From NCBI GenBank assembly GCA_949292945.1, contig CASFAX010000002.1:61519-125518 (forward strand): a stretch of DNA of 64,000 nt, in the 5' to 3' direction. This document shows, piece after piece, positions 35,259-43,997 of the stretch. The number at the start of each line of letters is the position of its first letter. Positions within the stretch are counted from its first letter, which is position 1. The translations under genes and the position numbers were made by a program. A model generated the notes under the pieces. The model was given only the letters and a program-made list of their open reading frames with translations. It ran no database searches and was not told the DNA's origin. The stretch is from an uncultured Bacillota bacterium. GTDB taxonomy: Bacteria > Bacillota > Clostridia > Peptostreptococcales > Anaerovoracaceae.

Positions 35259-35771
35259 CTATTTTCCGAATACATCCTTAGGCACCCGGCTGTCTACGAC
35301 TGAGGCGGTGATTCCTATGAGAATGCCTGCCCCGATGCCGGAAAACATAAGTACCGGAAGATATACGAACATCTTAAGATTGGAAACCAGAGCCGAAGCT
35401 ACCAGCAGCTGGCCCATGTTGTGGGCTACGCCTCCTGCCATGGAAACTCCTGCCATGGAAAAGAGGCCGGTTTTCTTTAAAAGCCACATAACCGTAAGGC
35501 TGACGACGCCCCCCGCCAGGGAGTAAAGGGCGCCGAAAAGGCCGTTAAACAGAAGTCCTGCCACCAGGATGCGGATAGCGTTTATTCCCATGGCGTACCT
35601 GAAATTCATGTTGTACAGGGCGAGAATGACCACCAGGTTTGCGATTCCAAGCTTTACCCCGGGGACGCCTGTGGACAGGGGGAGTATGGCTTCCACGTAG
35701 GAAAAGATGAGAGCGAGGGCTGCAAACATGGCGCTTACGGCTATGCGCCGGGTTCTGCTATGCCACTGCAT
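35259..35771 (-). CDS. Gx transporter family membrane protein (HepS1-like)
   Basis: A 170-residue integral membrane protein with about five helices, of the family called Gx transporter or heptaprenyl diphosphate synthase component I. Segments such as PGVKLGIANLVVILAL and the Gly-rich AGVSMAGGVAHNMGQL are typical. It overlaps the NusG-domain gene by 14 bases. The pair resembles, from memory, the EetA/EetB-like pair of flavin-based extracellular electron transfer loci; that role is inferred. Confidence 0.8.
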   Translation of the reverse strand: MQWHSRTRRIAVSAMFAALALIFSYVEAILPLSTGVPGVKLGIANLVVILALYNMNFRYAMGINAIRILVAGLLFNGLFGALYSLAGGVVSLTVMWLLKKTGLFSMAGVSMAGGVAHNMGQLLVASALVSNLKMFVYLPVLMFSGIGAGILIGITASVVDSRVPKDVFGK

Positions 35772-36126
35772 CGTATCCGCCCTCCCCTCCGGTTATCTCC
35801 ACCATGACCCTGTTAGGCAGGCATACTATGCTTTCGTTGGTCTCCGATATGGCTCCGGTCTGTACGCACACCTGGTTTTTGCATGTGGAATAAGTCATTT
35901 GCGCGGAGCCGTCTTTTATGGTAATCTTATTTGTGTGGCCGCCTTCTTCCACGGCGATTTCCTGATTTTCGGAAAGGGAGTAGGTGCCGTAGATTTCTCC
36001 GTCCACGGTTATTACAGCCTTTGCGCCTTTAGAGGCTGAAAGGATGCTGACCGCGGACAGCGCGATTCCTATGAGAATGAGAACCGCCAGAAGGACGAAA
36101 TCCGCTTTTTTAAATATTTTTTTCAT
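35758..36126 (-). CDS. NusG domain II-containing exported protein
   Basis: A 122-residue protein with one N-terminal membrane helix (about 9-30) and an extracytoplasmic NusG-II beta domain with two cysteines (STCKNQVCVQTG) and a conserved CLPNRVMVEI end. The ATG at 36126 has AGGAG. It is coupled to the Gx gene. The ApbE gene starts only 28 bp away in the opposite direction, so its promoter must lie inside a neighbouring coding region. Confidence 0.82.
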   Translation of the reverse strand: MKKIFKKADFVLLAVLILIGIALSAVSILSASKGAKAVITVDGEIYGTYSLSENQEIAVEEGGHTNKITIKDGSAQMTYSTCKNQVCVQTGAISETNESIVCLPNRVMVEITGGEGGYDAVA

Positions 36127-36154
36127 CAGAACTCCTGAAAAAGAGGTATTATAT

Positions 36155-37186
36155 ATGAAGAGATTGATTTCTTTAATCTGCGCAGTCACTCTCGTGACAG
36201 GTCTTATTATAGCACAGACCGGCTGCAGCGGAAAGACCGTATCGGCCGTGTCAGAGACGGGCTATTATTTCGACACCGTCTGCCAGATAGACGTATACGA
36301 TATGGAAAATATGAGCGATGAAGCTGCGGGAAAGCTAATAGATGAAGCCTTTAATCTGTGCGGCGAGTTCGATTCCCTTCTCAGCAGGACGAAGCCGGGG
36401 TCAGACGTATATAAAATCAACAATGCAGGGGGAAAGCCTGTGGAGTGCGACGAGCGTACCATCGAAGTCATAGAAAAGGGCATAGAATACGGCGATCTTT
36501 CCGGAGGGAAGTTTGACATAACCATGGGACGTTTAAGCGACCTGTGGCAGTTCGATTCGGTGGAGCCGGTGCTGCCTTCTGCAAGTGATATTACCAAGGC
36601 TCTTACCACCGTGGACTACACCGGAATAAAGATAGACGGAAACACTGTGATCCTGGAAAATCCGGAGGCCCATCTCGACCTGGGGGGAATCGCCAAGGGC
36701 TACATAGCCGACAAAGTCAGCCAGTTCCTGCGGGACAAAGGTGTAACGTCAGCCATAGTGAATCTGGGCGGAAACATAGAGGTAATAGGATATAAGGACG
36801 CAGATGAAAAGACGCCTTTTAACATAGGAATAAAGAAACCATACGGAGACGACGGTGAAATAGTGGGCTCCGTAAAGCTCCACGACGCCACCATAGTGAC
36901 GTCGGGCATATACGAGAGATTTCACGAAATAGACGGGAAGAAATACCACCACATTCTCGACAAGAACACGGGATACCCGGCAGAGACCGACGTGGACAGC
37001 GTAAGCATCGTTTCCTCTGCGGGAAGGTCAGTTGACTGCGACGGACTTTCCACCATCTGTCTCATACTGGGCGTTGAAAAGGGACTCGAATTCATAGAAT
37101 CCATGGATAACGTGGAGGCGATTTTTGTAGACTCGGAAGGAGACATTCATTTAAGTTCAGGACTTGAAGGCTTTGAAGAAGCCTAA
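36155..37186 (+). CDS. apbE: FAD:protein FMN transferase, lipoprotein
   Basis: A 343-residue ApbE-family enzyme that attaches FMN to threonine in exported flavoproteins. An N-terminal signal with a lipobox-like end (IAQTGC, about residues 20-25) indicates membrane anchoring outside the cell. Conserved segments are YYFDTVCQI, DLGGIAKGYIAD, AIVNLGGNI, TSGIYERF and YHHILDKNTGYPA. The ATG at 36155 has an AGAGG site. Divergent from NusG-II/Gx genes, it could flavinylate an electron-transfer protein served by them; no acceptor protein is encoded in the window. Confidence 0.93.
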   Translation: MKRLISLICAVTLVTGLIIAQTGCSGKTVSAVSETGYYFDTVCQIDVYDMENMSDEAAGKLIDEAFNLCGEFDSLLSRTKPGSDVYKINNAGGKPVECDERTIEVIEKGIEYGDLSGGKFDITMGRLSDLWQFDSVEPVLPSASDITKALTTVDYTGIKIDGNTVILENPEAHLDLGGIAKGYIADKVSQFLRDKGVTSAIVNLGGNIEVIGYKDADEKTPFNIGIKKPYGDDGEIVGSVKLHDATIVTSGIYERFHEIDGKKYHHILDKNTGYPAETDVDSVSIVSSAGRSVDCDGLSTICLILGVEKGLEFIESMDNVEAIFVDSEGDIHLSSGLEGFEEA

Positions 37187-37206
37187 AAATAAAGGAGGAT
37201 AATAAA

Positions 37207-38544
37207 ATGCAGTCAGTAATCACCGGTGAAATGCTGCAGGGCTTTGAAGAAAAATTCGAGAAAGACCCTGTAAACAGAGTGGCTATGAACGCCACAGTGA
37301 AAAACGGCATCAACGCGAGCGCCGACAATTTCCGGGCAAGAAGGGACACCAGACATGATTTTTCCGTCAAAGTTGAAACGGGGGAAATAACGAACCAGAA
37401 ATCCTCCGGCAGGTGCTGGATGTTCGCAGCCTTAAACGTTATGCGCCTTGAGGTAATGAAGAAGCTGAACCTTAAGACTTGTGAGCTGAGCCAGAACTAT
37501 TCCCTCTTCTGGGACAAACTTGAAAAGACGAATTACTTTCTGGAGAGCATCATCGAGACGGCAGACGAGCCTCTTGAGGGCAGGCTGGTTCATCACCTTT
37601 TGACGGATCCTCTATGCGACGGCGGCCAGTGGGACATGTTCGCCAACATAGTGGAAAAGTACGGCGTAGTGCCAAAGGACGCCATGCCTGAATCTGTAAG
37701 CTCGTCAGCCACAGCTGAGATGAACAGATATCTTACCTGCAAGCTGAGAGAGTTTGCATGCACATTGAGAGAAGCAGTAAAGGGCGGCGCTTCCGAGGAC
37801 GACCTGGCCTCCATGAAGGAGGAAATGCTTTCCACCGTATACAGAATGCTTTGCATATGCCTTGGAACCCCTCCGAAGAAATTCACATACGAGACGAGAG
37901 ATAAGGACGACAAGTTCGTAAGGGTTGCCGACATCACCCCGCAGGATTTCTACAAGGAATACGTGGGACTTGATATGGACGACTACGTCAGCGTAATCAA
38001 CGCCCCTACGGCAGACAAGCCTTACGAAAGGATGTACACCGTATCGTATCTTGGAAACATCAAAGGCGGCAGAGACGTGACATATCTGAACCTTCCGGCC
38101 GAAGAGCTGAAGAGAATGGCCATAGCCCAGATGAAGGACGGAAACGCCGTCTGGTTCGGAAGCGATGTGGGACAGTCAAGCTCCAGGGACGGCGGCCTCA
38201 TGGATCTCGATATCTACGACGTTGAGGATCTTTTCAGTACGAAATTCTCAATGGACAAAGCTCAGCGCCTCGATTACGGCGAGAGCCTCATGACCCATGC
38301 CATGGTTCTCACCGGAGTAAACCTGGACGAAGACGGAAAGCCGAACCGCTGGAGAGTTGAAAACAGCTGGGGCAAAGACGCCGGAAAAGACGGCTACTAC
38401 GTGATGACGGACCGCTGGTTCGACGAGTTCACCTATCAGATAGTCGTAAACAAGAAATACCTTACCAATGACCAGAAAAAGCTTCTGGATACGGAGCCTA
38501 TAGCCCTTAAACCGTGGGATCCGATGGGAAGCCTGGCAAGGTAG
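37207..38544 (+). CDS. pepC: Bleomycin hydrolase-type C1 aminopeptidase (PepC-like)
   Basis: A 445-residue papain-fold cysteine aminopeptidase. The catalytic Cys is in NQKSSGRCWMFAALN (about residue 72), the His in THAMVLTGV and the Asn in RVENSWGKD. Such hexameric cytosolic enzymes trim N-terminal residues from peptides. It starts 20 bases after apbE with AAAGGAGG and is probably cotranscribed with it. Directly after the stop lies a degenerate tandem repeat. Confidence 0.93.
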   Translation: MQSVITGEMLQGFEEKFEKDPVNRVAMNATVKNGINASADNFRARRDTRHDFSVKVETGEITNQKSSGRCWMFAALNVMRLEVMKKLNLKTCELSQNYSLFWDKLEKTNYFLESIIETADEPLEGRLVHHLLTDPLCDGGQWDMFANIVEKYGVVPKDAMPESVSSSATAEMNRYLTCKLREFACTLREAVKGGASEDDLASMKEEMLSTVYRMLCICLGTPPKKFTYETRDKDDKFVRVADITPQDFYKEYVGLDMDDYVSVINAPTADKPYERMYTVSYLGNIKGGRDVTYLNLPAEELKRMAIAQMKDGNAVWFGSDVGQSSSRDGGLMDLDIYDVEDLFSTKFSMDKAQRLDYGESLMTHAMVLTGVNLDEDGKPNRWRVENSWGKDAGKDGYYVMTDRWFDEFTYQIVVNKKYLTNDQKKLLDTEPIALKPWDPMGSLAR

Positions 38545-38549
38545 AGCAA

Positions 38550-38639
38550 GGCCGGTGCGCAGCCGTGGGCTGGGAACCCGGCTAGTGTGCAGCCTTAGTC
38601 TGATAGCCCGGCTAGTATGAAGTCATAGTTCGATAACCC
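38550..38639 (+). repeat. Degenerate tandem repeat, three 30-bp units
   Basis: Three 30-bp units (38550-38579, 38580-38609, 38610-38639) each start GGC(C/T) and end in (A/G)(A/T)(A/G)CCC-like sequence, with a partial fourth beginning GGCTGG. A shorter pair of copies of TTTGAC-AAACACCG follows at about 38646 and 38688. The region begins six bases after the pepC stop and shows no coding continuity. Confidence 0.6.
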
Positions 38640-38717
38640 GGCTGGATTTGACAAAACACCGTCTAAAATGCCGTTTGGCCAAGGTGAAATTTGACCAAAC
38701 ACCGAAGAAAACAAAAC

Positions 38718-38768
38718 AAGGTCAAGGATTTTGACTCCAACGAAAGTCATTTCCTTGACCTTATTTTA
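38718..38768. terminator. Bidirectional terminator between pepC and the HTH gene
   Basis: A long interrupted stem (AAGGTCAAGG with CCTTGACCTT, inner GACT/AGTC) is followed by ATTTTATATTT. It overlaps the stop of the convergent HTH gene. Confidence 0.75.
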
Positions 38769-39416
38769 TATTTCCGGCTCTAAAAGGTCCTCCATGCGGC
38801 AGTGAAGCGCTCTTGAAAGGGCGAGAACGGTTGCTGCTTCGGCGCGGTTGATGCTGTTCTGCCGCTGCTCGTAGAGCTGAATCATTCGAAGGGTAATTCC
38901 TGATCTTTCCGCGAGGGACTTCTGTGTAAGGCCGCGCATCCGGCGCACGGTTTTTAAACGGGTCTCCCTCTTACGTAGGTTTTCTCGCATTATTTCTGTC
39001 GCCGTTTCCTCGAATTTACTTATATCGGCCTCGTGGAGTATGTACATGGAGCGGACTTTGCTCACGGTCAGCCCGCCGCACAGCATTTCTTTAAAACACA
39101 GAGATGTCTTCCACTGGTAATATGCCATGGCCCATCCTGTCCAGAACTCCGCAGACCTGTCGTAGGGATAAGAGGGTTCGGTGAAAGGGAGATTGCTGAA
39201 TGTTTTGCTTAGGACCTCCATCGCGAGTTCGACGCCGGACATTCCGCCGACGTACTTCGGGTTTCCCCGCTCAAACTGAGCAGCTATACCGGATGATATA
39301 AACATCGAGAAAAACGTATCGCCGTCAATGTGGCAGTCATTTACGGCATAGTCGAGCATTTCCCCCAGTTCATTCATGGCATCATTCAGATATAATTCGT
39401 CGTATGCGGGAATCAT
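38766..39416 (-). CDS. Protein with C-terminal XRE-type helix-turn-helix
   Basis: A 216-residue protein. The C-terminal ~60 residues form a Cro/CI-type DNA-binding domain (RRMRGLTQKSLAERSGIT and RMIQLYEQRQNSINRAEA). The N-terminal ~145 residues, with aromatic-rich WTGWAMAYYQWKTSLCF, belong to no family I can name. It overlaps by 35 bases the 3' end of a gene whose start is lost; the two look like a toxin-antitoxin-like pair. Tandem palindromes upstream of the pair are likely its operators. Confidence 0.72.
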   Translation of the reverse strand: MIPAYDELYLNDAMNELGEMLDYAVNDCHIDGDTFFSMFISSGIAAQFERGNPKYVGGMSGVELAMEVLSKTFSNLPFTEPSYPYDRSAEFWTGWAMAYYQWKTSLCFKEMLCGGLTVSKVRSMYILHEADISKFEETATEIMRENLRKRETRLKTVRRMRGLTQKSLAERSGITLRMIQLYEQRQNSINRAEAATVLALSRALHCRMEDLLEPEI

Positions 39417-39825
39417 CGTCTTTCCACCCTTCTCTGAGAATATCTATCATGTACACCGCGTCCTTTTCCGGTACGGCATTTCTCTCTGCTCTGAAAGCCT
39501 CTCTGGCAGCGGTATCTCGCTTCAGCCTTTTGGCGTAGTATTCCGTAGCGCCGGCATTTTCGGCTTTTATGAACTTAATGCGGGAAAACGCCTCTTCGGA
39601 TTTCAGGACAATCTGTTCCCCCAGCTTTCCCAGATACATGGCTTTTTCCAGCTGGGTTAAGGAAATAGTATTATGAAGAAAAGCCGATGCAAAAGAAAAA
39701 TAGGAATCGTCGGCTCGGTAACCTATGATTATGTCGTACCCTTCGTATTCCGGAAGGAAATTACCGAGAAGATAATTCCTCGCCTGGTGTGCGATATCCG
39801 CGGTAACGCCATAAAAACCGCTCCA
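39382..39825 (-). pseudogene. 5'-truncated partner gene of the HTH protein (DUF3990-like, uncertain)
   Basis: Coding-like sequence runs from a stop codon (TAA, just above 39825) down to 39382. It has no ATG, GTG or TTG at a suitable place before an internal Met at 39639. The part before that Met reads GFYGVTADIAHQARNYL and YDIIIGYRADDSYFSFA, which looks like authentic protein. About 147 residues survive, and the N-terminus appears to be missing. The family resembles the DUF3990-like proteins found next to HTH genes in Clostridia; that name is from memory. A functional short product from 39639 is possible. Confidence 0.55.
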
Positions 39826-39839
39826 TTAACGCAAAATAG

Positions 39840-39881
39840 TATCGCTATAACGATATATAAAAGTATATCGCTGTAACGATA
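39840..39881. promoter_or_regulatory. Tandem 16-bp palindromes upstream of the HTH pair
   Basis: TATCGCTATAACGATA (39840-39855) and TATCGCTGTAACGATA (39866-39881) differ at one base and are each near-perfect palindromes (TATCG...CGATA). Center spacing is 26 bp. Their location upstream of the HTH-containing operon suggests an autoregulatory operator. Confidence 0.65.
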
Positions 39882-39920
39882 CTATGTCAACGGGTTTTGC
39901 GAACGACGGCGTTAAAGGCG

Positions 39921-41309
39921 TCAGTCCCCAGCCTTCCGCCACAGCTCCACCATGGACTTCGCCGATTCATCTATCTCCCCAAGTGGTATCTGGTTATAGT
40001 AAAAGGCCATGAGTTTTTCGCCGCCGTCTTCCGGCAGGGACAAAGGCTGCACGCGAAGGCCCAGGGATTCGGCTTTTGCGGCAAGCTCTGCGGCAGGCGC
40101 TTCGGTACGCACTTTGAGAAGGAGGTTTATGCCGGACAGATTGTTAATTGGCGATATAAAGTCTTCGCCGCAACCTGACAAAGCCTCCAGCACTGCCTTA
40201 AGCTTTTGGGAATAGAGGGTTCTCATCTTCTTTATGCTGGTGTAGTAGTAACCTTCCTCCATGAAGAGTGCCAGTGTCAGCTGCTCGGTTTTCGAGCAGG
40301 TCTGGCTGTAATCGTCTTTAAACGATTCAAAGATTTCGGCCATGTTTTCCGGGAGAATCATGTAGCTTATCTTTATTGCTGGAAAAAGAGTAGACGAAAA
40401 GGAGCCGAGGTAGACTACCGGTGAGCCGGAAACCAGGCCCTGAAGGGCGGGGAGGGGTTTTCCGAAGTACCTGAGTTCGCTGTCATAGTCGTCTTCTATA
40501 ATTACGCTTTTCGTTTCTTTGGCCCAGTCGAGGAGCTGGTAACGGCGACCGACGGGCATTACGGAACCTGTGGGAAACTGATTTGACGGGCTGACGTATA
40601 CGGCCGACGACCTGGGACGGGGAAGTTCTTCTATTGCGAGGCCGTCCCTTTCCACGGGTATGTTTTCTATATCAAAGCCGTGATCCCTGAAGATGTTGAA
40701 AACCGGAGTGTATCCGGGATCCTCCATGCAAATCGTTCCTATGCCCATCCTCCGGAGTATTCTGCAAAGGTATCCCGTAAGCTGCTGGGTTCCCGCGCCG
40801 ATTACTATCTGATCGGGGCGGCAGGTTACGCCGCGGGAGGTGTACACGTAGCGGGATATTTCGTATCTCAGAGCCATTTCCCCCTGAACGTCGCTTCCGA
40901 AGAGGAGAAGAGGGGCGTAGTCGTTGAAGACTTTGGACATGCACTTTTTCCACTTCTGAAAGTCGAAGCAGGATAAATCGTATTTAAACGATGATTCCTG
41001 AAAGGTATAGGATGAGAAATCAAAATCCTCCGGCGCGGGGGAAGAGCTGCCTCCGGCCGAGCCTGGAAGTTCCGAGACGAAGAATCCGGACTGAGGCCGG
41101 CTGTATATGTAGCCCTCCACCAGAAGCTGGTTATATGCCTGTTCGGTAGTGGTGACGCTTATGCCCAGGTCTTTTGCAAGCCGCCTGAGAGAAGGCAGCT
41201 TTTCCCCGGCGCGCATATTGCCGCAGGTGATTTCCCCTTTTATGTAGCTGTAGAGCTGAAGGTAAAGGGGAGCTTTGGAATCGTTCTGGTTTAATACGAC
41301 AGGTTTCAT
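39921..41309 (-). CDS. MocR/PdxR-type regulator (GntR helix-turn-helix plus aminotransferase fold)
   Basis: A 462-residue fusion. A GntR winged helix (about 1-75: GEKLPSLRRLAKDLGISVTT) joins a class I aminotransferase-like PLP domain; SVIIEDDYDSELRY holds the cofactor Asp, and YLGSFSSTLFPAIKISY contains the position of the PLP-binding Lys (PAIKIS). These proteins sense PLP or amino acids and control vitamin B6, amino acid or transport genes. It is divergent from the YwaF-like gene with a 212-bp intergenic region containing TATATGCA/TGCATAT arms, so it may control that gene and itself. Confidence 0.9.
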   Translation of the reverse strand: MKPVVLNQNDSKAPLYLQLYSYIKGEITCGNMRAGEKLPSLRRLAKDLGISVTTTEQAYNQLLVEGYIYSRPQSGFFVSELPGSAGGSSSPAPEDFDFSSYTFQESSFKYDLSCFDFQKWKKCMSKVFNDYAPLLLFGSDVQGEMALRYEISRYVYTSRGVTCRPDQIVIGAGTQQLTGYLCRILRRMGIGTICMEDPGYTPVFNIFRDHGFDIENIPVERDGLAIEELPRPRSSAVYVSPSNQFPTGSVMPVGRRYQLLDWAKETKSVIIEDDYDSELRYFGKPLPALQGLVSGSPVVYLGSFSSTLFPAIKISYMILPENMAEIFESFKDDYSQTCSKTEQLTLALFMEEGYYYTSIKKMRTLYSQKLKAVLEALSGCGEDFISPINNLSGINLLLKVRTEAPAAELAAKAESLGLRVQPLSLPEDGGEKLMAFYYNQIPLGEIDESAKSMVELWRKAGD

Positions 41310-41444
41310 AAAATGCTCCTTTCCGCAGATTTTGTCGGAACTGTATATGCAAGGATTTTACATTCTGCATATTTTCACATGTACAATATAGTGATATTAT
41401 ATTACGATAGCGACAAAGTGTGCAAGCCGGCCTGCAAAATTCAT

Positions 41445-41473
41445 TTGATAAGATTACGGCAGCGTAATATAAT
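41445..41473 (+). promoter_or_regulatory. Promoter of the YwaF-like/ECF gene cluster
   Basis: -35 TTGATA (41445-41450), 17-bp spacer, perfect -10 TATAAT (41468-41473), about 50 bases upstream of the membrane protein ATG. Confidence 0.65.
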
Positions 41474-41521
41474 ATGTCAGTAAAGATGTTAGACATAAGC
41501 TTTCTATTACAGGAGGACTGA

Positions 41522-42289
41522 ATGAATACGGAGCTTTTCTTTAAAAGTACCGACGATCTTGAAGGTCTGGGTCTGGGTTTTTCACTCTGGGGGCCGGGCC
41601 ACATTATATGGCTTGGATGCATAATCCTGGCGGTGGTAATCGTATCTTCCATATACAGAAAAGCGGGATACAGAAAGCGCAGAATTATAGCAGGAGCGGC
41701 GGCATTTTTCCTTCCTGTCAGTGAAATCGTAAAGGACTGCTACACTGCATCCATCGGACAGTTCGATATAGAATACTTCCCTTTTCACCTGTGCGGCATT
41801 TCCATATTCATCATACTCATAGACTACCTGAAGCCAAACAGGTTCACATCTCAGCTGGTGATGTACGCGTGCATGCCGGGAGCGGTGGCGGCGCTTTTAT
41901 GCTGCAACTGGACTGCGGCGCCGTTTTTCAACTTCTTCTGCATACACAGCTTCGTATTTCATGCCGTCATCGTGATTTACGCCATATGCAGGTACAGGGG
42001 AAGGGAATTGCGGCCGGAGTATTCGGGAATATGGAAGAGCGTGGCTGTCGTATACGGCTGGGCGATTCCCATGATTCTGGTAAATAACAGGTTTGATACG
42101 AATTTTATGTTTTTAAACAAGGCTTCGGAAGGGTCTCCGCTGACGGTTTTGGTGGATCTTTTCGGAGAGGATATGTACTACGTGTCCTTTGGTGTGTTTG
42201 TACTCGTGGTTTGGCACATAATGTACGGGTTTTACATTCTCACCAACAGAGCCGTATACAGAGGCGGCGCTCTTGAGATGGGCGTGTAA
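41522..42289 (+). CDS. YwaF-like integral membrane protein (TIGR02206 type)
   Basis: A 255-residue protein with six to seven helices. FPFHLCGISIF and a later SFVFHAV match the histidine-containing segments of the YwaF/TIGR02206 membrane family, whose function is unknown. AGGAGG precedes the ATG. It is followed 26 bases later by the ECF transporter genes and may be cotranscribed with them. Confidence 0.8.
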   Translation: MNTELFFKSTDDLEGLGLGFSLWGPGHIIWLGCIILAVVIVSSIYRKAGYRKRRIIAGAAAFFLPVSEIVKDCYTASIGQFDIEYFPFHLCGISIFIILIDYLKPNRFTSQLVMYACMPGAVAALLCCNWTAAPFFNFFCIHSFVFHAVIVIYAICRYRGRELRPEYSGIWKSVAVVYGWAIPMILVNNRFDTNFMFLNKASEGSPLTVLVDLFGEDMYYVSFGVFVLVVWHIMYGFYILTNRAVYRGGALEMGV

Positions 42290-42315
42290 GTCAGGTTGAA
42301 ACAGAGGAGATTTTA

Positions 42316-43155
42316 TTGAGCGAGATAATAAGAATCGAAAATATGAGCTTCGAATATGAAAGAGACGAAGATCGCGAGCCGGTGAAAGCCATTCGGGATC
42401 TGTCTTTGTGTGTTGAAAAGGGAAGCTTTACGGCGATAATCGGAAAAAACGGCTCTGGAAAATCCACTCTGGCAAAGAACCTTAACGGCCTGCTCCTTCC
42501 GACGGGAGGAAAGGTGTTCGTCAAAGGCTGGGACACGGCAGACGAGGAACACATCTGGGATGTGCGCCAGACTGCGGGAATGGTATTTCAGAATCCGGAC
42601 AATCAGCTGGTATCGTCTATAGTAGAAGACGACGTAGCTTTCGGCCCGGAAAATCTGGGAGTTGACCCTGTGGAGATAAGGAAGAGAGTCGACAAAGCTC
42701 TCGCCTCCGTTAACATGGGAGAATATAAGAATAAATCGCCTCACCTTTTGTCGGGAGGTCAGAAACAGCGAATCGCCATTGCGGGAGTGGTGGCCATGAA
42801 GCCGGAGTGCATAATCTTTGATGAGCCCACGGCAATGCTGGACCCACGGGGAAGACAGGAGATAATGGACATAATTGAAGAGCTTCATGGAGAAGGGATT
42901 ACCGTCATCCTCATAACCCACTTCATGGATGAGGCGGTTCGCGCAGACAGGCTCGTAATAGTAAACGAAGGCCGGATTTTCCTCGATGGAACTCCTGCAA
43001 AGGTTTTCCGCGAGTACGATTTGATAAAGAGTATAAGCCTTGACGTTCCAATGGCTGTGGAGCTGGCTCAAAGGCTGAGAAAGAGGGGAATAAAAATTCC
43101 TCAGGATGTTATAACTGCCGAAGGACTGGTGGATTACGTATGTCAATACAGGTAA
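42316..43155 (+). CDS. ecfA1: ECF transporter ATPase A1
   Basis: A 279-residue ATPase of the energy-coupling-factor module: Walker A GKNGSGKST (about 44), Q-loop FQNPDNQLVSSIVEDDVAFG (typical of EcfA), signature LLSGGQKQR, Walker B CIIFDEPTAMLD, H-loop ITH. A TTG start at 42316 with AGAGGAG is used; no ATG is available before the conserved region except MSFEYE further in. It overlaps ecfA2 by 16 bases. No S component is encoded in the operon, so the module probably serves several substrate proteins elsewhere. Confidence 0.93.
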   Translation: MSEIIRIENMSFEYERDEDREPVKAIRDLSLCVEKGSFTAIIGKNGSGKSTLAKNLNGLLLPTGGKVFVKGWDTADEEHIWDVRQTAGMVFQNPDNQLVSSIVEDDVAFGPENLGVDPVEIRKRVDKALASVNMGEYKNKSPHLLSGGQKQRIAIAGVVAMKPECIIFDEPTAMLDPRGRQEIMDIIEELHGEGITVILITHFMDEAVRADRLVIVNEGRIFLDGTPAKVFREYDLIKSISLDVPMAVELAQRLRKRGIKIPQDVITAEGLVDYVCQYR

Positions 43156-43997
43156 GAGGGCTAAGGCACATATACAGTCCGGGACTTCCGGACGAGCAGC
43201 TGGCCCTGGACAATATAAATTTCGATATATACGACGGGGAAACCGTTGCCGTAATCGGTCACACCGGTTCGGGAAAGTCCACCCTCGTTCAGCACCTTAA
43301 CGGGCTTTTGAAGCCATCGGAGGGAACCATAACCGTAGGCGGCGTTGAAATTACAGCGCCGGGCACTTCCATGCTGGAGGTGAGACGGAGAGTCGGCCTG
43401 GTCTTTCAGTACCCGGAATATCAGCTTTTCGAGGAGACCGTGGCGGCCGACGTTGCCTTTGGCCCTAAAAATCTTGGACTTTCAGAAGAAGAGATAAATT
43501 CAAGAGTCAGAGACGCCCTGGAACTGGTGGGGCTTGACTACGACGAGATAAAGGACAGGTCTCCATTTGAGCTTTCCGGCGGTCAGAAGCGCCGTGTCGC
43601 CATAGCGGGAGTCATAGCGATGAAGCCTCAGGTTCTCATTCTCGACGAGCCGACGGCGGGACTGGATCCGGGAGCCCACAGAGACATTCTGAACATGATA
43701 GAAGAGATAAAAGAGGTCTCCGGAAACATAACCATATTCGTCTCCCATAACATGGCGGACGTTGCAGCTCTTGCGGATAAGGTAATGGTAATGGATAAGG
43801 GCAGACTTCTCATGATGGGAACGCCGAAGGAAGTCTTTGCCCAGAAAGACAGGCTGAGAGAAGCAGGGCTTTCTGTGCCTCCTGTTACGGAGCTCATGGG
43901 AAAACTCCGGGAAAAGGGCGTAGATGTCGACGATAACGTCCTTTCCATGAAAGAGGCCGAAGAAGAGATATACAGGTTTTTGACGAGGAATCGCTAA
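43140..43997 (+). CDS. ecfA2: ECF transporter ATPase A2
   Basis: A 285-residue ATPase paired with EcfA1: Walker A GHTGSGKST, Q-loop FQYPEYQLFEETVAADVAFG, signature ELSGGQKRR, Walker B VLILDEPTAGLDP, H-loop VSHN. The start overlaps the ecfA1 end, and the stop is immediately followed by the ecfT ATG. Confidence 0.94.
   Translation: MSIQVRGLRHIYSPGLPDEQLALDNINFDIYDGETVAVIGHTGSGKSTLVQHLNGLLKPSEGTITVGGVEITAPGTSMLEVRRRVGLVFQYPEYQLFEETVAADVAFGPKNLGLSEEEINSRVRDALELVGLDYDEIKDRSPFELSGGQKRRVAIAGVIAMKPQVLILDEPTAGLDPGAHRDILNMIEEIKEVSGNITIFVSHNMADVAALADKVMVMDKGRLLMMGTPKEVFAQKDRLREAGLSVPPVTELMGKLREKGVDVDDNVLSMKEAEEEIYRFLTRNR

Noticed and set aside
38550..38639. CRISPR-like short tandem repeat
   Set aside because: The units are contiguous, diverged and without spacers, and no cas genes are present.
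38600..38645. Possible tRNA because of a TTCGA-like T-loop word
   Set aside because: No cloverleaf can be built; the word belongs to the 30-bp repeat unit.
39673..39876. Plus-strand open frame of 67 codons opposite the truncated gene
   Set aside because: It is antisense to the coding-like remnant and has no motif or ribosome binding site.
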